NCBI GenBank assembly: GCA_023428465.1
Contig: JAEYXM010000111.1
Location: forward strand, 1 to 11,836
Length of the DNA stretch: 11,836 bases
Direction: 5' to 3'
Origin: Actinomycetes bacterium
GTDB lineage: Bacteria > Actinomycetota > Actinomycetes > Actinomycetales > Cellulomonadaceae
Part shown: positions 1 to 6,430 of the stretch, piece after piece
How positions within the stretch are numbered: position 1 is the stretch's first letter
Layout: the number at the start of each line of letters is the position of its first letter
Made by a program: the position numbers and the translations under genes
The notes under the pieces: model-generated
The model's input: only the letters and a program-made list of their open reading frames with translations
Databases searched by the model: none
Told to the model about the DNA's origin: nothing

Positions 1-28
1 GTGCCTCGTCCTGCGTCGACCGGGCCGA

Positions 29-41
29 TAGGGTCGCGATC
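29..41 (+). promoter_or_regulatory. -10 box of a probable leaderless promoter
   Basis: The hexamer TAGGGT (29-34) matches the actinobacterial -10 pattern TAnnnT and ends 7 nt before the GTG at 42. That spacing puts the transcription start on or next to the start codon, so the mRNA would be leaderless. No Shine-Dalgarno sequence is seen before the GTG. The -35 region lies near or beyond the window edge and cannot be judged. Confidence 0.55.
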
Positions 42-1493
42 GTGGTCCGGCATCGTCGTCGAGCGGGCGCGCGCGTCAGCGTCGTGCCGGCCCTCGCGAT
101 CCTTGCGTCGATCGGGCTCGCGGGGACGTCGGGCGCGGTGCCCGCGGACGGGGCCGGCCCGGGCGTCGGCGCGGAGGGCCCTGTGCCCGAGGCCGGTGGA
201 GCGGCCGCCGAGGGCGAGTACGCGACCATCCCCCTGTACGCGGACGGCCTCGAGCTCGGCGCGGACGGACACCCGCGCTCGGTCCCCGTCGGCGCCCCCG
301 CGGCGCCGCCGCCGGTGACGCAGGACCTCTGGCTCGCCGCCGGCGACCTGCCTGGGCCCGCCCGGTACGCCGACCTCGCCGAGCAGGCCCTGCGTGACCT
401 CGACGCGCTCGTCCTGCCCGGTGGGGCCGCGGTCGCCGGGCTCACCGAGGGGTGGCACTACGTCTGGCCGCGGGACGCCTCCTTCGCAGCGGCCGCGCTC
501 GCGGCGACCGGCCACGCCGACGACGCCTACGAGGTGCTGCGGCACCTGCAGGCGCTGCAGCGCGACGACGACCCCGACCCGGTGTTCCAGGCCCGCTACC
601 TGCCGGACGGCTCGGGCGAGGTACCCGACGACCGCGGCCCCCAGCTCGACGGCAGCGGCTGGGTCCTGTGGGCGGTCGCCCGGTGGTACGACGCGGCCAG
701 CGCGTCGGAGGCCGTGGGCAGGGCCGGCTCGTCGGGCAGCTCGCCGGGCGACCCGAAGGGCCACCCGAGGGCCGACGCGACCGGCGCCACCCGCGCGACC
801 CGCGGCGTGGCCGACGCCGACCTCCTGCTCGCCCGGCTGCGCCCGCTCGTCGTGCGGTGCATCGCCGCGATCCGCGCGAACGTCGGACCCGACGGCCTGC
901 CCGCCGTATTCCCGGACTACTGGGAGGTCCGGGAGGAGGAGCCGACGCTCGGGACGGCCGCCGCGCTGCTCCTCGGCCTCCGGGCAGTCGGCCCGGTGCT
1001 GGACCGGATCGGCGAGGCGCCCGTCGACGACCTCGTCGAGGCGCTCGACGGCGCGGTCACCGCCGAGTTCGGTCCAACCTACGGGCGCCACCCGGGCCGG
1101 GGCGACCACGACACGTCCGTGGCGTTCCTCATGCCGCCGTTCGCGGTCGCGACGCCCCAGGTGCAGTCCGCGTGGTCGGCGGCCGCGGAGTCCATGGGGC
1201 GCCCCGCCGGGGGTCTGGCGCCCGGGTCGGGCTGGCGTCAGGACGGTGTCTCGTGGACGCCGACGACGGCGATGTTCGCCCTCACTGCCGCGGCGTCGGG
1301 CGAGCGCGTGCAGGCCCTCGGATGGCTGGACTGGCTGGACGCCCACCGGACCGACCTCGGGGCGCTGCCCGAGAAGGTGCTCTGGGACGGCAGCCCGTCG
1401 GCGGTCGCGCCGCTCGCGTGGACGTGCGCCCTCGTCCTCCTCACGCTCGACGTGCTGGACGACCCGGTGATCACCGGGCCGACGCCGCTGTGA
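42..1493 (+). CDS. Secreted GH15-like (six-hairpin) glycoside hydrolase
   Basis: This 483-residue protein probably acts outside the membrane on alpha-linked glucans or related glycosides; the substrate is not readable. Residues 1-35 form an export signal: a basic stretch (RHRRRAGAR), a hydrophobic core, and a likely cleavage site near AVPA. A low-complexity Ala/Gly/Pro linker follows to about residue 60. Glucoamylase-type landmarks are HYVWPRDASF (139-148), QLDGSGWVLWAV (201-212), PDYWEVREEE (291-300) and LPEKVLWDG...PLAW (442-459). By comparison with GH15, E444 is a candidate general base and a Glu in 295-300 a candidate acid. A Gly/Ser-rich insert spans about 220-252. The GTG start fits both the signal peptide and the leaderless -10 box. 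The frame stays open to the window edge, so a start further upstream is possible but less likely. Family assignment rests on motif recognition only. Confidence 0.75.
   Translation: MVRHRRRAGARVSVVPALAILASIGLAGTSGAVPADGAGPGVGAEGPVPEAGGAAAEGEYATIPLYADGLELGADGHPRSVPVGAPAAPPPVTQDLWLAAGDLPGPARYADLAEQALRDLDALVLPGGAAVAGLTEGWHYVWPRDASFAAAALAATGHADDAYEVLRHLQALQRDDDPDPVFQARYLPDGSGEVPDDRGPQLDGSGWVLWAVARWYDAASASEAVGRAGSSGSSPGDPKGHPRADATGATRATRGVADADLLLARLRPLVVRCIAAIRANVGPDGLPAVFPDYWEVREEEPTLGTAAALLLGLRAVGPVLDRIGEAPVDDLVEALDGAVTAEFGPTYGRHPGRGDHDTSVAFLMPPFAVATPQVQSAWSAAAESMGRPAGGLAPGSGWRQDGVSWTPTTAMFALTAAASGERVQALGWLDWLDAHRTDLGALPEKVLWDGSPSAVAPLAWTCALVLLTLDVLDDPVITGPTPL
1463..1478. repeat. Perfect 16-bp palindrome near a gene end
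   Basis: CCCGGTGATCACCGGG is a perfect 16-bp inverted repeat with no loop, inside the last codons of the glycosidase gene and 12 nt before its stop codon. It encodes part of DDPVITGP, so it may be chance, a protein-binding site, or part of transcript termination. Confidence 0.4.
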
Positions 1494-1605
1494 GCCTTGC
1501 GCTGGTGGTCGGGACGCTCGCGGGTCGCTGCTCCTCATCGCGGGTCTGACGATGGTCGTTCGGGTCGGGTCGTGGATGGCCGGGCGGGACGCAGGTGGGC
1601 GCGCC

Positions 1606-1617
1606 TAGGCTCGCACC
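1606..1617 (+). promoter_or_regulatory. -10 box of a probable leaderless promoter
   Basis: TAGGCT (1606-1611) is followed by 6 nt and then the ATG of the lipoprotein gene. The spacing predicts a transcript that begins at the start codon. No ribosome binding site and no convincing -35 hexamer are seen. Confidence 0.6.
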
Positions 1618-2052
1618 ATGGGTGATATGCGGCGATTCGTGTCCCTCCTGCTCGCGGTCCCGGCGTGCGCCGGTGTGCTCGCCCTGACGGGCTGTGCCGA
1701 CTCGGGCGGCGCCGAGCGCGTGACCGTCCCGTACACCGAGGACGCGGTGACGATCGGCGTCGGGGACACGCTGGTCGTGGACTTCGGTCAGATCAACTCG
1801 TCCATCGGCGACTCCTGGGAGCTCACGCAGCTCCCCGACGAGGCCGTGCTCAGCGAGGGTGAGGTCGAGATCGACGTGCTCGACGAGGATGTCGTCGGGG
1901 GGTACACCGAGCTCGCCTACACGTTCGTGGGGGAGTCCGCGGGTACGACGACGATCGGCTTCACGTACTCCTACCGCGGCAATGTCGGCGACGAGGAGGG
2001 TCGTACCCAGGACCCCACCCCGACGATCGAGGTCAGGGTCGTCGAGCAGTGA
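1618..2052 (+). CDS. Chagasin-like (protease inhibitor I42 fold) lipoprotein
   Basis: This 144-residue secreted lipoprotein has a signal peptide with basic residues R5 and R6, a hydrophobic core, and the lipobox LTGC with the lipidated cysteine at C26. The mature part is a small all-beta domain. GDTLVVDFGQINSSIGDSW resembles the first inhibitory loop of chagasin (NPTTGYxW in the family). VVGGYTE and the YSYRG strand sit where the second and third loops would be, but they are divergent. Chagasin-family proteins inhibit papain-type cysteine proteases. In bacteria many members have no proven target, so inhibition here is inference. The start at 1618 is set by the leaderless -10 box; ATG at 1627 is an alternative. 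A stem-loop follows the stop codon, so the gene is probably monocistronic. Confidence 0.75.
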   Translation: MGDMRRFVSLLLAVPACAGVLALTGCADSGGAERVTVPYTEDAVTIGVGDTLVVDFGQINSSIGDSWELTQLPDEAVLSEGEVEIDVLDEDVVGGYTELAYTFVGESAGTTTIGFTYSYRGNVGDEEGRTQDPTPTIEVRVVEQ

Positions 2053-2060
2053 GCGCGGCC

Positions 2061-2087
2061 CCGCGCCGGCCGAAGCGCCCGGCGCGG
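2061..2087 (+). terminator. GC-rich stem-loop after the lipoprotein gene
   Basis: CCGCGCCGG (2061-2069) and CCGGCGCGG (2079-2087) form a perfect 9-bp stem with a 9-nt loop, 8 nt past the stop codon. There is no U-tract, as is common for actinobacterial terminators. Confidence 0.6.
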
Positions 2088-2090
2088 ACC

Positions 2091-2156
2091 GACCCGGACT
2101 GACCTGACCCGGACTGACCCGGGCCTACCCGGGCCCACCCGTTCCTACCCGACCTG
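2091..2156. repeat. Short tandem repeats in a convergent gap
   Basis: Two near-identical 15-mers (gacccggactgacct at 2091-2105 and a copy with one final change at 2106-2120) run into four degenerate 10-mers of form acccgnncct (2117-2126, 2127-2136, 2137-2146, 2147-2156). They fill the noncoding gap between the lipoprotein gene and the convergent sugar kinase gene. Confidence 0.6.
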
Positions 2157-2191
2157 CCCGGGCCGGTGGTGGTGTCGGCAGGGTGCGTGGA

Positions 2192-2212
2192 GGCGGCCGC
2201 TGGTCGGCCGCC
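2192..2212 (-). terminator. Stem-loop after the PfkB kinase gene
   Basis: GGCGGCC (2192-2198) and GGCCGCC (2206-2212) form a perfect 7-bp stem with a 7-nt loop, 4 nt beyond the kinase stop codon on the minus strand. Its position suggests the end of the minus-strand transcript. Confidence 0.6.
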
Positions 2213-2216
2213 AAAC

Positions 2217-3281
2217 TCAGACGAGCTCGGCGGCGGTCGGCGGGTCGGCGCCCGGCCGGGACACGGTGACCGCGGCGATCCGGACGCAGCGCTCGAGCAC
2301 GTCGCGCAGGGCCTGGTCGTCGCACGCGGCCAGCTCGTCGCGCCGGTCGGGCCCGAGCAGGTGCGCGGACCACAGCCCGTCGATCAGCCCGCCCATGAAC
2401 GAGTCCCCGGCCCCGACGGTGTCCGCGACCCTCACGCGCGGTGCGGCCACGTCCACGCGGGTGCCGTTGCGCGTGAACGCCGTGGCGCCCGCGCTGCCGC
2501 GCGTGACCACCACGACGGCCGGGCCCGAGGCGGCCCATGCCTGCGCGGAGGCGTCCACGTCGGCGCCGGGGTACAGCCGGTCGAGGTCCTCGTCGCTGAC
2601 CTTGACGACGTCGGCGAGGGCGACGAGGGCCGCCACGCGCTCGCGGGTGTCGTCGGCGGGCGGCATGAGCGTGGGCCGGACGTTCGGGTCGTAGGTGATG
2701 GTCGCCGTCTCGCGGTGTGCGGCGAGGATGCGGGCGACGTCGGGGCCGCCCGGCTCGAGCACCGCGGCGATGGAGCCGGTGTGGACGACGAGCGGTGCGG
2801 CCGCAGGCGCTGTCCACGAGTCCGGGACCTGCCAGGTGACGTCGAAGTCGTAGGTCGCGGCGCCGTCGTCGGCGATCCGGGCGACGGCCGACGACGTGCG
2901 CTCGGCGCCGTCGCTGCCCGGCACGATCTCCAGGCCCGACGCCGTCAGGTGCCGCACGAGGAGCTCGCCGAACCGGTCACGGGCGAACCAGGTGAGCAGG
3001 TCGACGCCGCGGCCGAGGCGCGCGAGGGTGAGCGCGACGTTCGCGGGGCTACCCCCGGGGTGCTCGCTGTCCTCGATGCTCGCGTCGGGGACGGCGCGTC
3101 CGGCGTGCCGCACCACGTCGACGAGCGCCTCCCCGATGACGAGCGCGCGGCGCTCCTCGGGCTCGATCGCGAGCAGGTCGGGACTCTCCTCGACGACGTC
3201 GTCGAACTCCCGGGCAGCCGGGGGCGCCGGGGGTGCCGGCGTGGCGGTGGCCCCAGCCTCAGCCTCTGCCTCGGTGCTCAT
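2217..3281 (-). CDS. PfkB-family carbohydrate kinase, probably fructokinase
   Basis: This 354-residue cytoplasmic ribokinase-fold enzyme transfers phosphate from ATP to a sugar. Both PfkB signatures are present: GGSPANVALTLARLG in the N-terminal half and DTVGAGDSFMGGL near the C-terminus, the latter containing the catalytic Asp of the GAGD anion hole. The opening VIGEALVDVV is common in bacterial fructokinases, so fructose is the best guess; other hexose or nucleoside substrates cannot be excluded. The first 45 or so residues are an Ala/Pro/Glu-rich extension absent from typical PfkB proteins. The ATG at 3281 is nonetheless supported by a good ribosome binding site. The gene lies downstream of xseB on the same strand, 87 nt away and separated by a stem-loop, so it may have its own transcript. 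Confidence 0.88.
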   Translation of the reverse strand: MSTEAEAEAGATATPAPPAPPAAREFDDVVEESPDLLAIEPEERRALVIGEALVDVVRHAGRAVPDASIEDSEHPGGSPANVALTLARLGRGVDLLTWFARDRFGELLVRHLTASGLEIVPGSDGAERTSSAVARIADDGAATYDFDVTWQVPDSWTAPAAAPLVVHTGSIAAVLEPGGPDVARILAAHRETATITYDPNVRPTLMPPADDTRERVAALVALADVVKVSDEDLDRLYPGADVDASAQAWAASGPAVVVVTRGSAGATAFTRNGTRVDVAAPRVRVADTVGAGDSFMGGLIDGLWSAHLLGPDRRDELAACDDQALRDVLERCVRIAAVTVSRPGADPPTAAELV

Positions 3282-3289
3282 GTCCGGTG

Positions 3290-3296
3290 CCCTCTC
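3290..3296 (-). promoter_or_regulatory. Ribosome binding site deciding the kinase start
   Basis: GAGAGGG on the minus strand lies 8 nt before the ATG at 3281. It supports the long N-terminal version of the kinase. It also contrasts with the leaderless starts elsewhere in the window. Confidence 0.6.
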
Positions 3297-3343
3297 TGTC
3301 GTCGTGCCGACGGTCGTGCATCGTCGCGTCGATGGGCTCGTGC

Positions 3344-3363
3344 CGCCCGGCGGTGGCCGGGCG
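3344..3363 (-). terminator. Stem-loop between xseB and the kinase gene
   Basis: CGCCCGG (3344-3350) and CCGGGCG (3357-3363) form a perfect 7-bp stem with a 6-nt loop, 5 nt past the xseB stop codon on the minus strand. It may end or attenuate the xse transcript before the kinase gene. Confidence 0.5.
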
Positions 3364-3368
3364 CGCGC

Positions 3369-3653
3369 TCACGCGTCGTCGGGCCGTGCCGTCTCTGTCC
3401 TTGCCGCATCGGGTCGGGCCGCATCGGGTCGGGCCGCGTCGAGCCGTGCACGGGCGCCGTCGAGCCACTCGAGGCAGCGGGCCGCGAGCGCCTCGCCGCG
3501 CTCCCAGAGCGCGAGGGACCCCTCGAGGGTCTCGCCGCCCGCCTCGAGCCGGGTCACCACGGTGACGAGCTCGTCCCGGGCCTGCTCGTAGCTGAGCTCG
3601 GCGACGGGCGGTCGGTCGGTGGCGGTCTCCTGGCGCTTCGGGTCGGTGGGCAC
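3369..3653 (-). CDS. xseB: Exodeoxyribonuclease VII small subunit
   Basis: XseB binds the large subunit XseA to form exonuclease VII, which degrades single-stranded DNA into short oligonucleotides. The 94-residue product has the XseB core from ELSYEQARDELVTVVTRLE through GGETLEGSLALWERGEALA to the helix ending near RARLDAA. The start is GTG 3653, giving a normal N-terminus just before the conserved core. The frame is open upstream to 3812, but that part reads duplicated xseA sequence and is not family-like. The C-terminal tail is extended by Ala-Arg-Pro-Asp repeats encoded by a 15-bp tandem repeat. The gene lies 175 nt after xseA, a larger gap than the close or overlapping arrangement common for these two genes. 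An AT-rich patch (GTTAACTAG) lies just before the GTG and may hold a weak promoter. Confidence 0.88.
   Translation of the reverse strand: MPTDPKRQETATDRPPVAELSYEQARDELVTVVTRLEAGGETLEGSLALWERGEALAARCLEWLDGARARLDAARPDAARPDAARTETARPDDA
3403..3447. repeat. 15-bp tandem repeat in the xseB 3' end
   Basis: gccgcatcgggtcgg occurs twice without change (3403-3417, 3418-3432), followed by a degenerate third copy (3433-3447). The unit is a multiple of three, so it adds repeated ARPDA blocks to the XseB tail without a frameshift. Confidence 0.75.
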
Positions 3654-3756
3654 GGGACTAGTTAACCGTGTGCTGCTCGGACCGCGCGCCCGGTGTGGAG
3701 GACCCAGCGGCAATGCCCGCGACCTGCACCCGGGGCGTGCCACCGGCTCGCGGCCC

Positions 3757-3895
3757 CAGCCCGAGCGCTCGGCGGGGCGAGCCCTGCCCCCGCACGCGAC
3801 GCGCACGCGCATCGCCGCCCCCGTGGCCTCAGCCCGTGCGCTCGGCGGGGAACTCGCCGCCTGCGACGCGCACGCGCAGCGCCTCGCCCACGGCG
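3757..3895. repeat. Imperfect tandem duplication of the xseA 3' end
   Basis: Copy A (3757-3828, intergenic) and copy B (3830-3895, the last codons of xseA plus its stop) align with small gaps. They share cagcccg-gcgctcggcgggg and gcgacgcgcacgcgca. Translated on the minus strand, copy B ends LRVRVAGGEFPAERTG-stop and copy A gives MRVRVACGGRARPAERSG, which confirms a common origin. Copy A has lost the stop codon at the matching place and is in frame with xseB. Confidence 0.7.
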
Positions 3896-5082
3896 ACCTC
3901 GGACGGGTCGCGCACGACGGCGTCGTCGGCGCGCTGCACGACGGCGTAGCCGCGTTCGAGGGTCGCCGCGGGGGAGAGGGCGCGGACCTGCGCGGACAGC
4001 TGGGCGACGACGCCCTGACCGTCGCGCACGGCGTCGTCGAGGGTGCGCCACGCCTCGCGGCGGAGCTCGAGGACCTGCCGCTCGCGGGGCTCGATCAGTG
4101 CCTCGGGACGCGCGAGGACGGGCCGGCTGCGCATCGCCGCGAGCGCGTCGGCCTCGCGGCGCACGAGGTGCGTGAGCGCGCCCCGGGTGCGCGTGCGGGC
4201 CTGCTGGACGCGGGCGCGCTCCTCCGCGACGTCGGGCACGATGCGCTTGGCCGCGTCCGTCGGGGTGGACGCGCGGTAGTCGGCGACGAGGTCGAGCAGG
4301 GGAGTGTCGGTCTCGTGGCCGATGGCGCTCACCACGGGGGTCCGGCACGCCGCGACGGTGCGGACGAGCGACTCGTTGCTGAAGGGCAGCAGGTCCTCCA
4401 CCGAGCCGCCGCCCCGCGCGACGACGATCACCTCGACGTCCGGGTCCGCGTCGAGCTCGCTCACCGCGGCGCTCACCTCAGCGACGGCGCGGGCCCCTTG
4501 GACGGCGACCTCGCGGATGACGAACTCGATCTGCGGCCAGCGGGCGCGGGCGTTCACGACGACGTCATGCTCTGCCTTGGACTCGCGGCCGCACACGAGA
4601 CCGACCACGCGGGGGAGGAAGGGCAGGCGGCGCTTGCGTGCGGGGTCGAAGAGGCCCTCGGCGGTGAGGAGGCGCTTGAGGTGCTCGATGCGGGCGAGGA
4701 GCTCGCCGAGGCCGACGGGGCGGATCTCGTCGGCCTCGAGCTGGAGCGTGCCGCGCTTGGTCCAGAAGGTGGGGCGGGCGTGGACGACGACGTGGCTGCC
4801 CGCGGTCACGGGGGCGGTCGCGGCCTGCAGGACGCGCGTGTGGGCGGTCACGGAGACCGAGACGTCGGCGTCGGTGTCGCGCAGGGTGATGAAGGCGATC
4901 GTGGTGCCCGGTCGTTGGTTGAGCTGCACGACCTGGCCCTCGACCCACAGTCCGGGCATCCGGGCGATGTACTCGGCGATGCGCTGGGCGAGGTGCCGGA
5001 CGGGCCAGGGGCTCGTCGGTGTGGTGTCGACGGCGCGCGCCGGGGGTGGGCCGGGTCGGTCCTGGGGTGCGTCGTCGGTCAC
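3829..5082 (-). CDS. xseA: Exodeoxyribonuclease VII large subunit
   Basis: XseA is the catalytic subunit of exonuclease VII, a cytoplasmic single-strand DNA nuclease active in repair and recombination. The 417-residue length is normal. The N-terminal OB-fold spans about residues 20-120 (PWPVRHLAQRIAEYI, GLWVEGQV, TKRGTLQLEADEI). Catalytic-domain motifs follow: GGGSVEDLLPFSN, then SAIGHETDTPLLDLVADYRAS and TPTDAA. The C-terminal part is helical and ends in GYAVVQR plus a small beta region. The start is GTG 5082; an in-frame GTG at 5088 is nearly as good. No clear ribosome binding site is seen at normal spacing. A CACCCT hexamer 7 nt before GTG 5082 could be a weak leaderless -10. The gene is divergent from ispH and is followed by a partial copy of its own 3' end and then xseB. 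Confidence 0.92.
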   Translation of the reverse strand: MTDDAPQDRPGPPPARAVDTTPTSPWPVRHLAQRIAEYIARMPGLWVEGQVVQLNQRPGTTIAFITLRDTDADVSVSVTAHTRVLQAATAPVTAGSHVVVHARPTFWTKRGTLQLEADEIRPVGLGELLARIEHLKRLLTAEGLFDPARKRRLPFLPRVVGLVCGRESKAEHDVVVNARARWPQIEFVIREVAVQGARAVAEVSAAVSELDADPDVEVIVVARGGGSVEDLLPFSNESLVRTVAACRTPVVSAIGHETDTPLLDLVADYRASTPTDAAKRIVPDVAEERARVQQARTRTRGALTHLVRREADALAAMRSRPVLARPEALIEPRERQVLELRREAWRTLDDAVRDGQGVVAQLSAQVRALSPAATLERGYAVVQRADDAVVRDPSEVAVGEALRVRVAGGEFPAERTG

Positions 5083-5163
5083 GGGCACCAGGGTGTCACG
5101 GCCTCCCGACGCTCCTGGGCGCCGGCACTGCGCCCGACCTTCACCGGACCTGCGCGTCTCACC

Positions 5164-5189
5164 CCCGGGGCGTCCGCATGCGGCCGGGG
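5164..5189. promoter_or_regulatory. Inverted repeat in the xseA-ispH divergent region
   Basis: CCGCATGCGG (5174-5183) is a perfect 10-bp palindrome flanked by CCCCGG (5164-5169) and CCGGGG (5184-5189). It lies where the -35 region of ispH would be, about 20-45 nt before the -10 box. It could be an operator or a chance GC-rich palindrome. Confidence 0.3.
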
Positions 5190-5208
5190 TTCCGGCGGGC
5201 GGTGTTCG

Positions 5209-5220
5209 TAGACTGTGGTG
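5209..5220 (+). promoter_or_regulatory. -10 box of a probable leaderless ispH promoter
   Basis: TAGACT (5209-5214) is followed by three consecutive GTG codons at 5215, 5218 and 5221. A transcription start 7 nt after the hexamer falls on the third GTG, which is therefore preferred as the start of ispH. Confidence 0.6.
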
Positions 5221-6282
5221 GTGACGGACACGACCCCTCGCCCGACCGCGCCCGCCCCTTCGTCGGCTGTTCCTGCACGTCGGCGGGTGCTGCTGGCGGC
5301 GCCGCGCGGCTACTGCGCCGGCGTCGACCGCGCGGTGGTGGCGGTGGAGAAGGCCCTCGAGCACTACGGGCCGCCGGTGTACGTGCGCAAGGAGATCGTG
5401 CACAACAAGTACGTCGTCGAGACGCTGTCGAAGCGCGGCGCGGTGTTCGTCAACGAGACGGACGAGGTCCCCGAGGGTGCGCGCGTGGTCTTCTCGGCGC
5501 ACGGTGTCTCGCCGGCCGTGCACGCGGCGGCGGCGGTGCGGTCGCTGCAGACGATCGACGCGACCTGCCCCCTGGTGACGAAGGTGCACAAGGAGGCGGT
5601 GCGGTTCGCCGGGGACGACTTCGACATCCTGCTCATCGGGCACGACGGGCACGAGGAGGTCGAGGGCACCGCGGGTGAGGCGCCTGAGCACATCCAGATC
5701 GTGAACTCGCCCGACGCCGTGGACTCGGTGGTCGTGCGGGACCCGGAGCGGGTCGTGTGGCTGTCGCAGACCACGTTGTCGGTGGACGAGACGATGGAGA
5801 CGGTGCGGCGCCTGCGGGAGCGGTTCCCGGCGCTGCAGGACCCGCCGAGCGACGACATCTGCTACGCGACGCAGAACCGTCAGGTCGCGGTGAAGAAGCT
5901 CGCGCCGGAGTGCGATGTGGTGGTGGTGGTGGGTTCGGCGAACTCGTCGAACTCGGTCCGTCTGGTGGAGGTCGCGCGGGAGTCGGGCGCGGGTGGGGCC
6001 TACCGCATCGATGCTGCGGACGAGATCGACCCGACCTGGCTCGACGGAGCGGTGACGGTCGGCGTGACCTCGGGGGCGTCGGTGCCGGAGATCCTGGTGC
6101 GCGACGTGCTGGAGCGCCTGGCATCGTTGGGCTTCGGCGACGTCGAGGAGGTTCGCACCGCGACGGAGGACTTGATGTTCTCGTTGCCGCGTGAGCTGCG
6201 GGCGGACCTGAAGGCGGCCGGCCAGGGCGCCGACCGGCCGCGCCGCGAGGCTCGCCGGTCGCTGCCCGTCGAGACCGTCTGA
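5221..6282 (+). CDS. ispH: 4-hydroxy-3-methylbut-2-enyl diphosphate reductase
   Basis: IspH (LytB) is the last enzyme of the MEP pathway. It reduces HMBPP to isopentenyl and dimethylallyl diphosphate using a [4Fe-4S] cluster. The three cluster cysteines are visible at C32 (PRGYCAGVDRA), C116 (ATCPLVTKVHKE) and C214 (DDICYATQNRQ). Other family motifs are FSAHGVSP, GHDGHEEVEGT, SQTTLSVDET, VGSANSSNSVRL and GVTSGASVPE. The product has 353 residues; the first 20 or so are a variable extension. GTG 5215 and 5218 are alternative starts two and one codons longer. The gene is divergent from xseA, and its stop codon overlaps the first copy of a 39-bp repeat array. It appears monocistronic. No rare features or missing residues are seen. 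Confidence 0.96.
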   Translation: MTDTTPRPTAPAPSSAVPARRRVLLAAPRGYCAGVDRAVVAVEKALEHYGPPVYVRKEIVHNKYVVETLSKRGAVFVNETDEVPEGARVVFSAHGVSPAVHAAAAVRSLQTIDATCPLVTKVHKEAVRFAGDDFDILLIGHDGHEEVEGTAGEAPEHIQIVNSPDAVDSVVVRDPERVVWLSQTTLSVDETMETVRRLRERFPALQDPPSDDICYATQNRQVAVKKLAPECDVVVVVGSANSSNSVRLVEVARESGAGGAYRIDAADEIDPTWLDGAVTVGVTSGASVPEILVRDVLERLASLGFGDVEEVRTATEDLMFSLPRELRADLKAAGQGADRPRREARRSLPVETV

Positions 6283-6397
6283 CTCTCCGGTCCAGGGCCG
6301 TACACACGGGCCGGCCGATGATTCTCCGGCTCAGGGCTGTGCGCCCTGGTCGGCCGATGACTCTCCGGTTCAGGGCCGTACGCCCGGGTCGGCCCAG
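6281..6397. repeat. Three-copy 39-bp tandem repeat
   Basis: Copies at 6281-6319, 6320-6358 and 6359-6397 share the core ctctccgg--cagggc-gt (ttctccgg in copy 2) and end in tcggccgat or close variants; the third degenerates at its end. The first copy overlaps the ispH stop codon. The array fills the convergent gap between ispH and rmuC. The copies abut directly with no spacers. Confidence 0.85.
6332..6348. terminator. Hairpin inside the 39-bp repeat array
   Basis: In the second repeat copy, CAGGGC (6332-6337) and GCCCTG (6343-6348) form a perfect 6-bp stem with a 5-nt loop. The third copy keeps a 4-bp version (GGGC/GCCC) and the first copy does not. Placed between convergent genes, it could terminate transcription from both sides, though it lacks a U-tract. 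Confidence 0.4.
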
Positions 6398-6430
6398 CGC
6401 GCTCTGGGGCCGGCCAGCCGGACTCGCTCG

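Noticed and set aside
2166..3665. Long plus-strand open frame opposite the kinase and xseB genes
   Set aside because: Its product is low-complexity Arg/Gly/Ala sequence with no family motifs. Very high GC removes stop codons from the antisense frame of real genes, and the minus strand holds clear PfkB and XseB motifs.
3654..3812. Longer xseB starting at ATG 3812
   Set aside because: The added 53 residues encode the duplicated xseA tail and intergenic sequence, not XseB-like sequence; GTG 3653 gives the normal family length.
3619..5211. 530-residue plus-strand open frame over xseA
   Set aside because: It is antisense to a complete exonuclease VII large subunit and shows no recognisable domain or start signal.
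6281..6397. CRISPR array
   Set aside because: The repeat units abut directly, vary in sequence and have no spacers; no cas genes are nearby.
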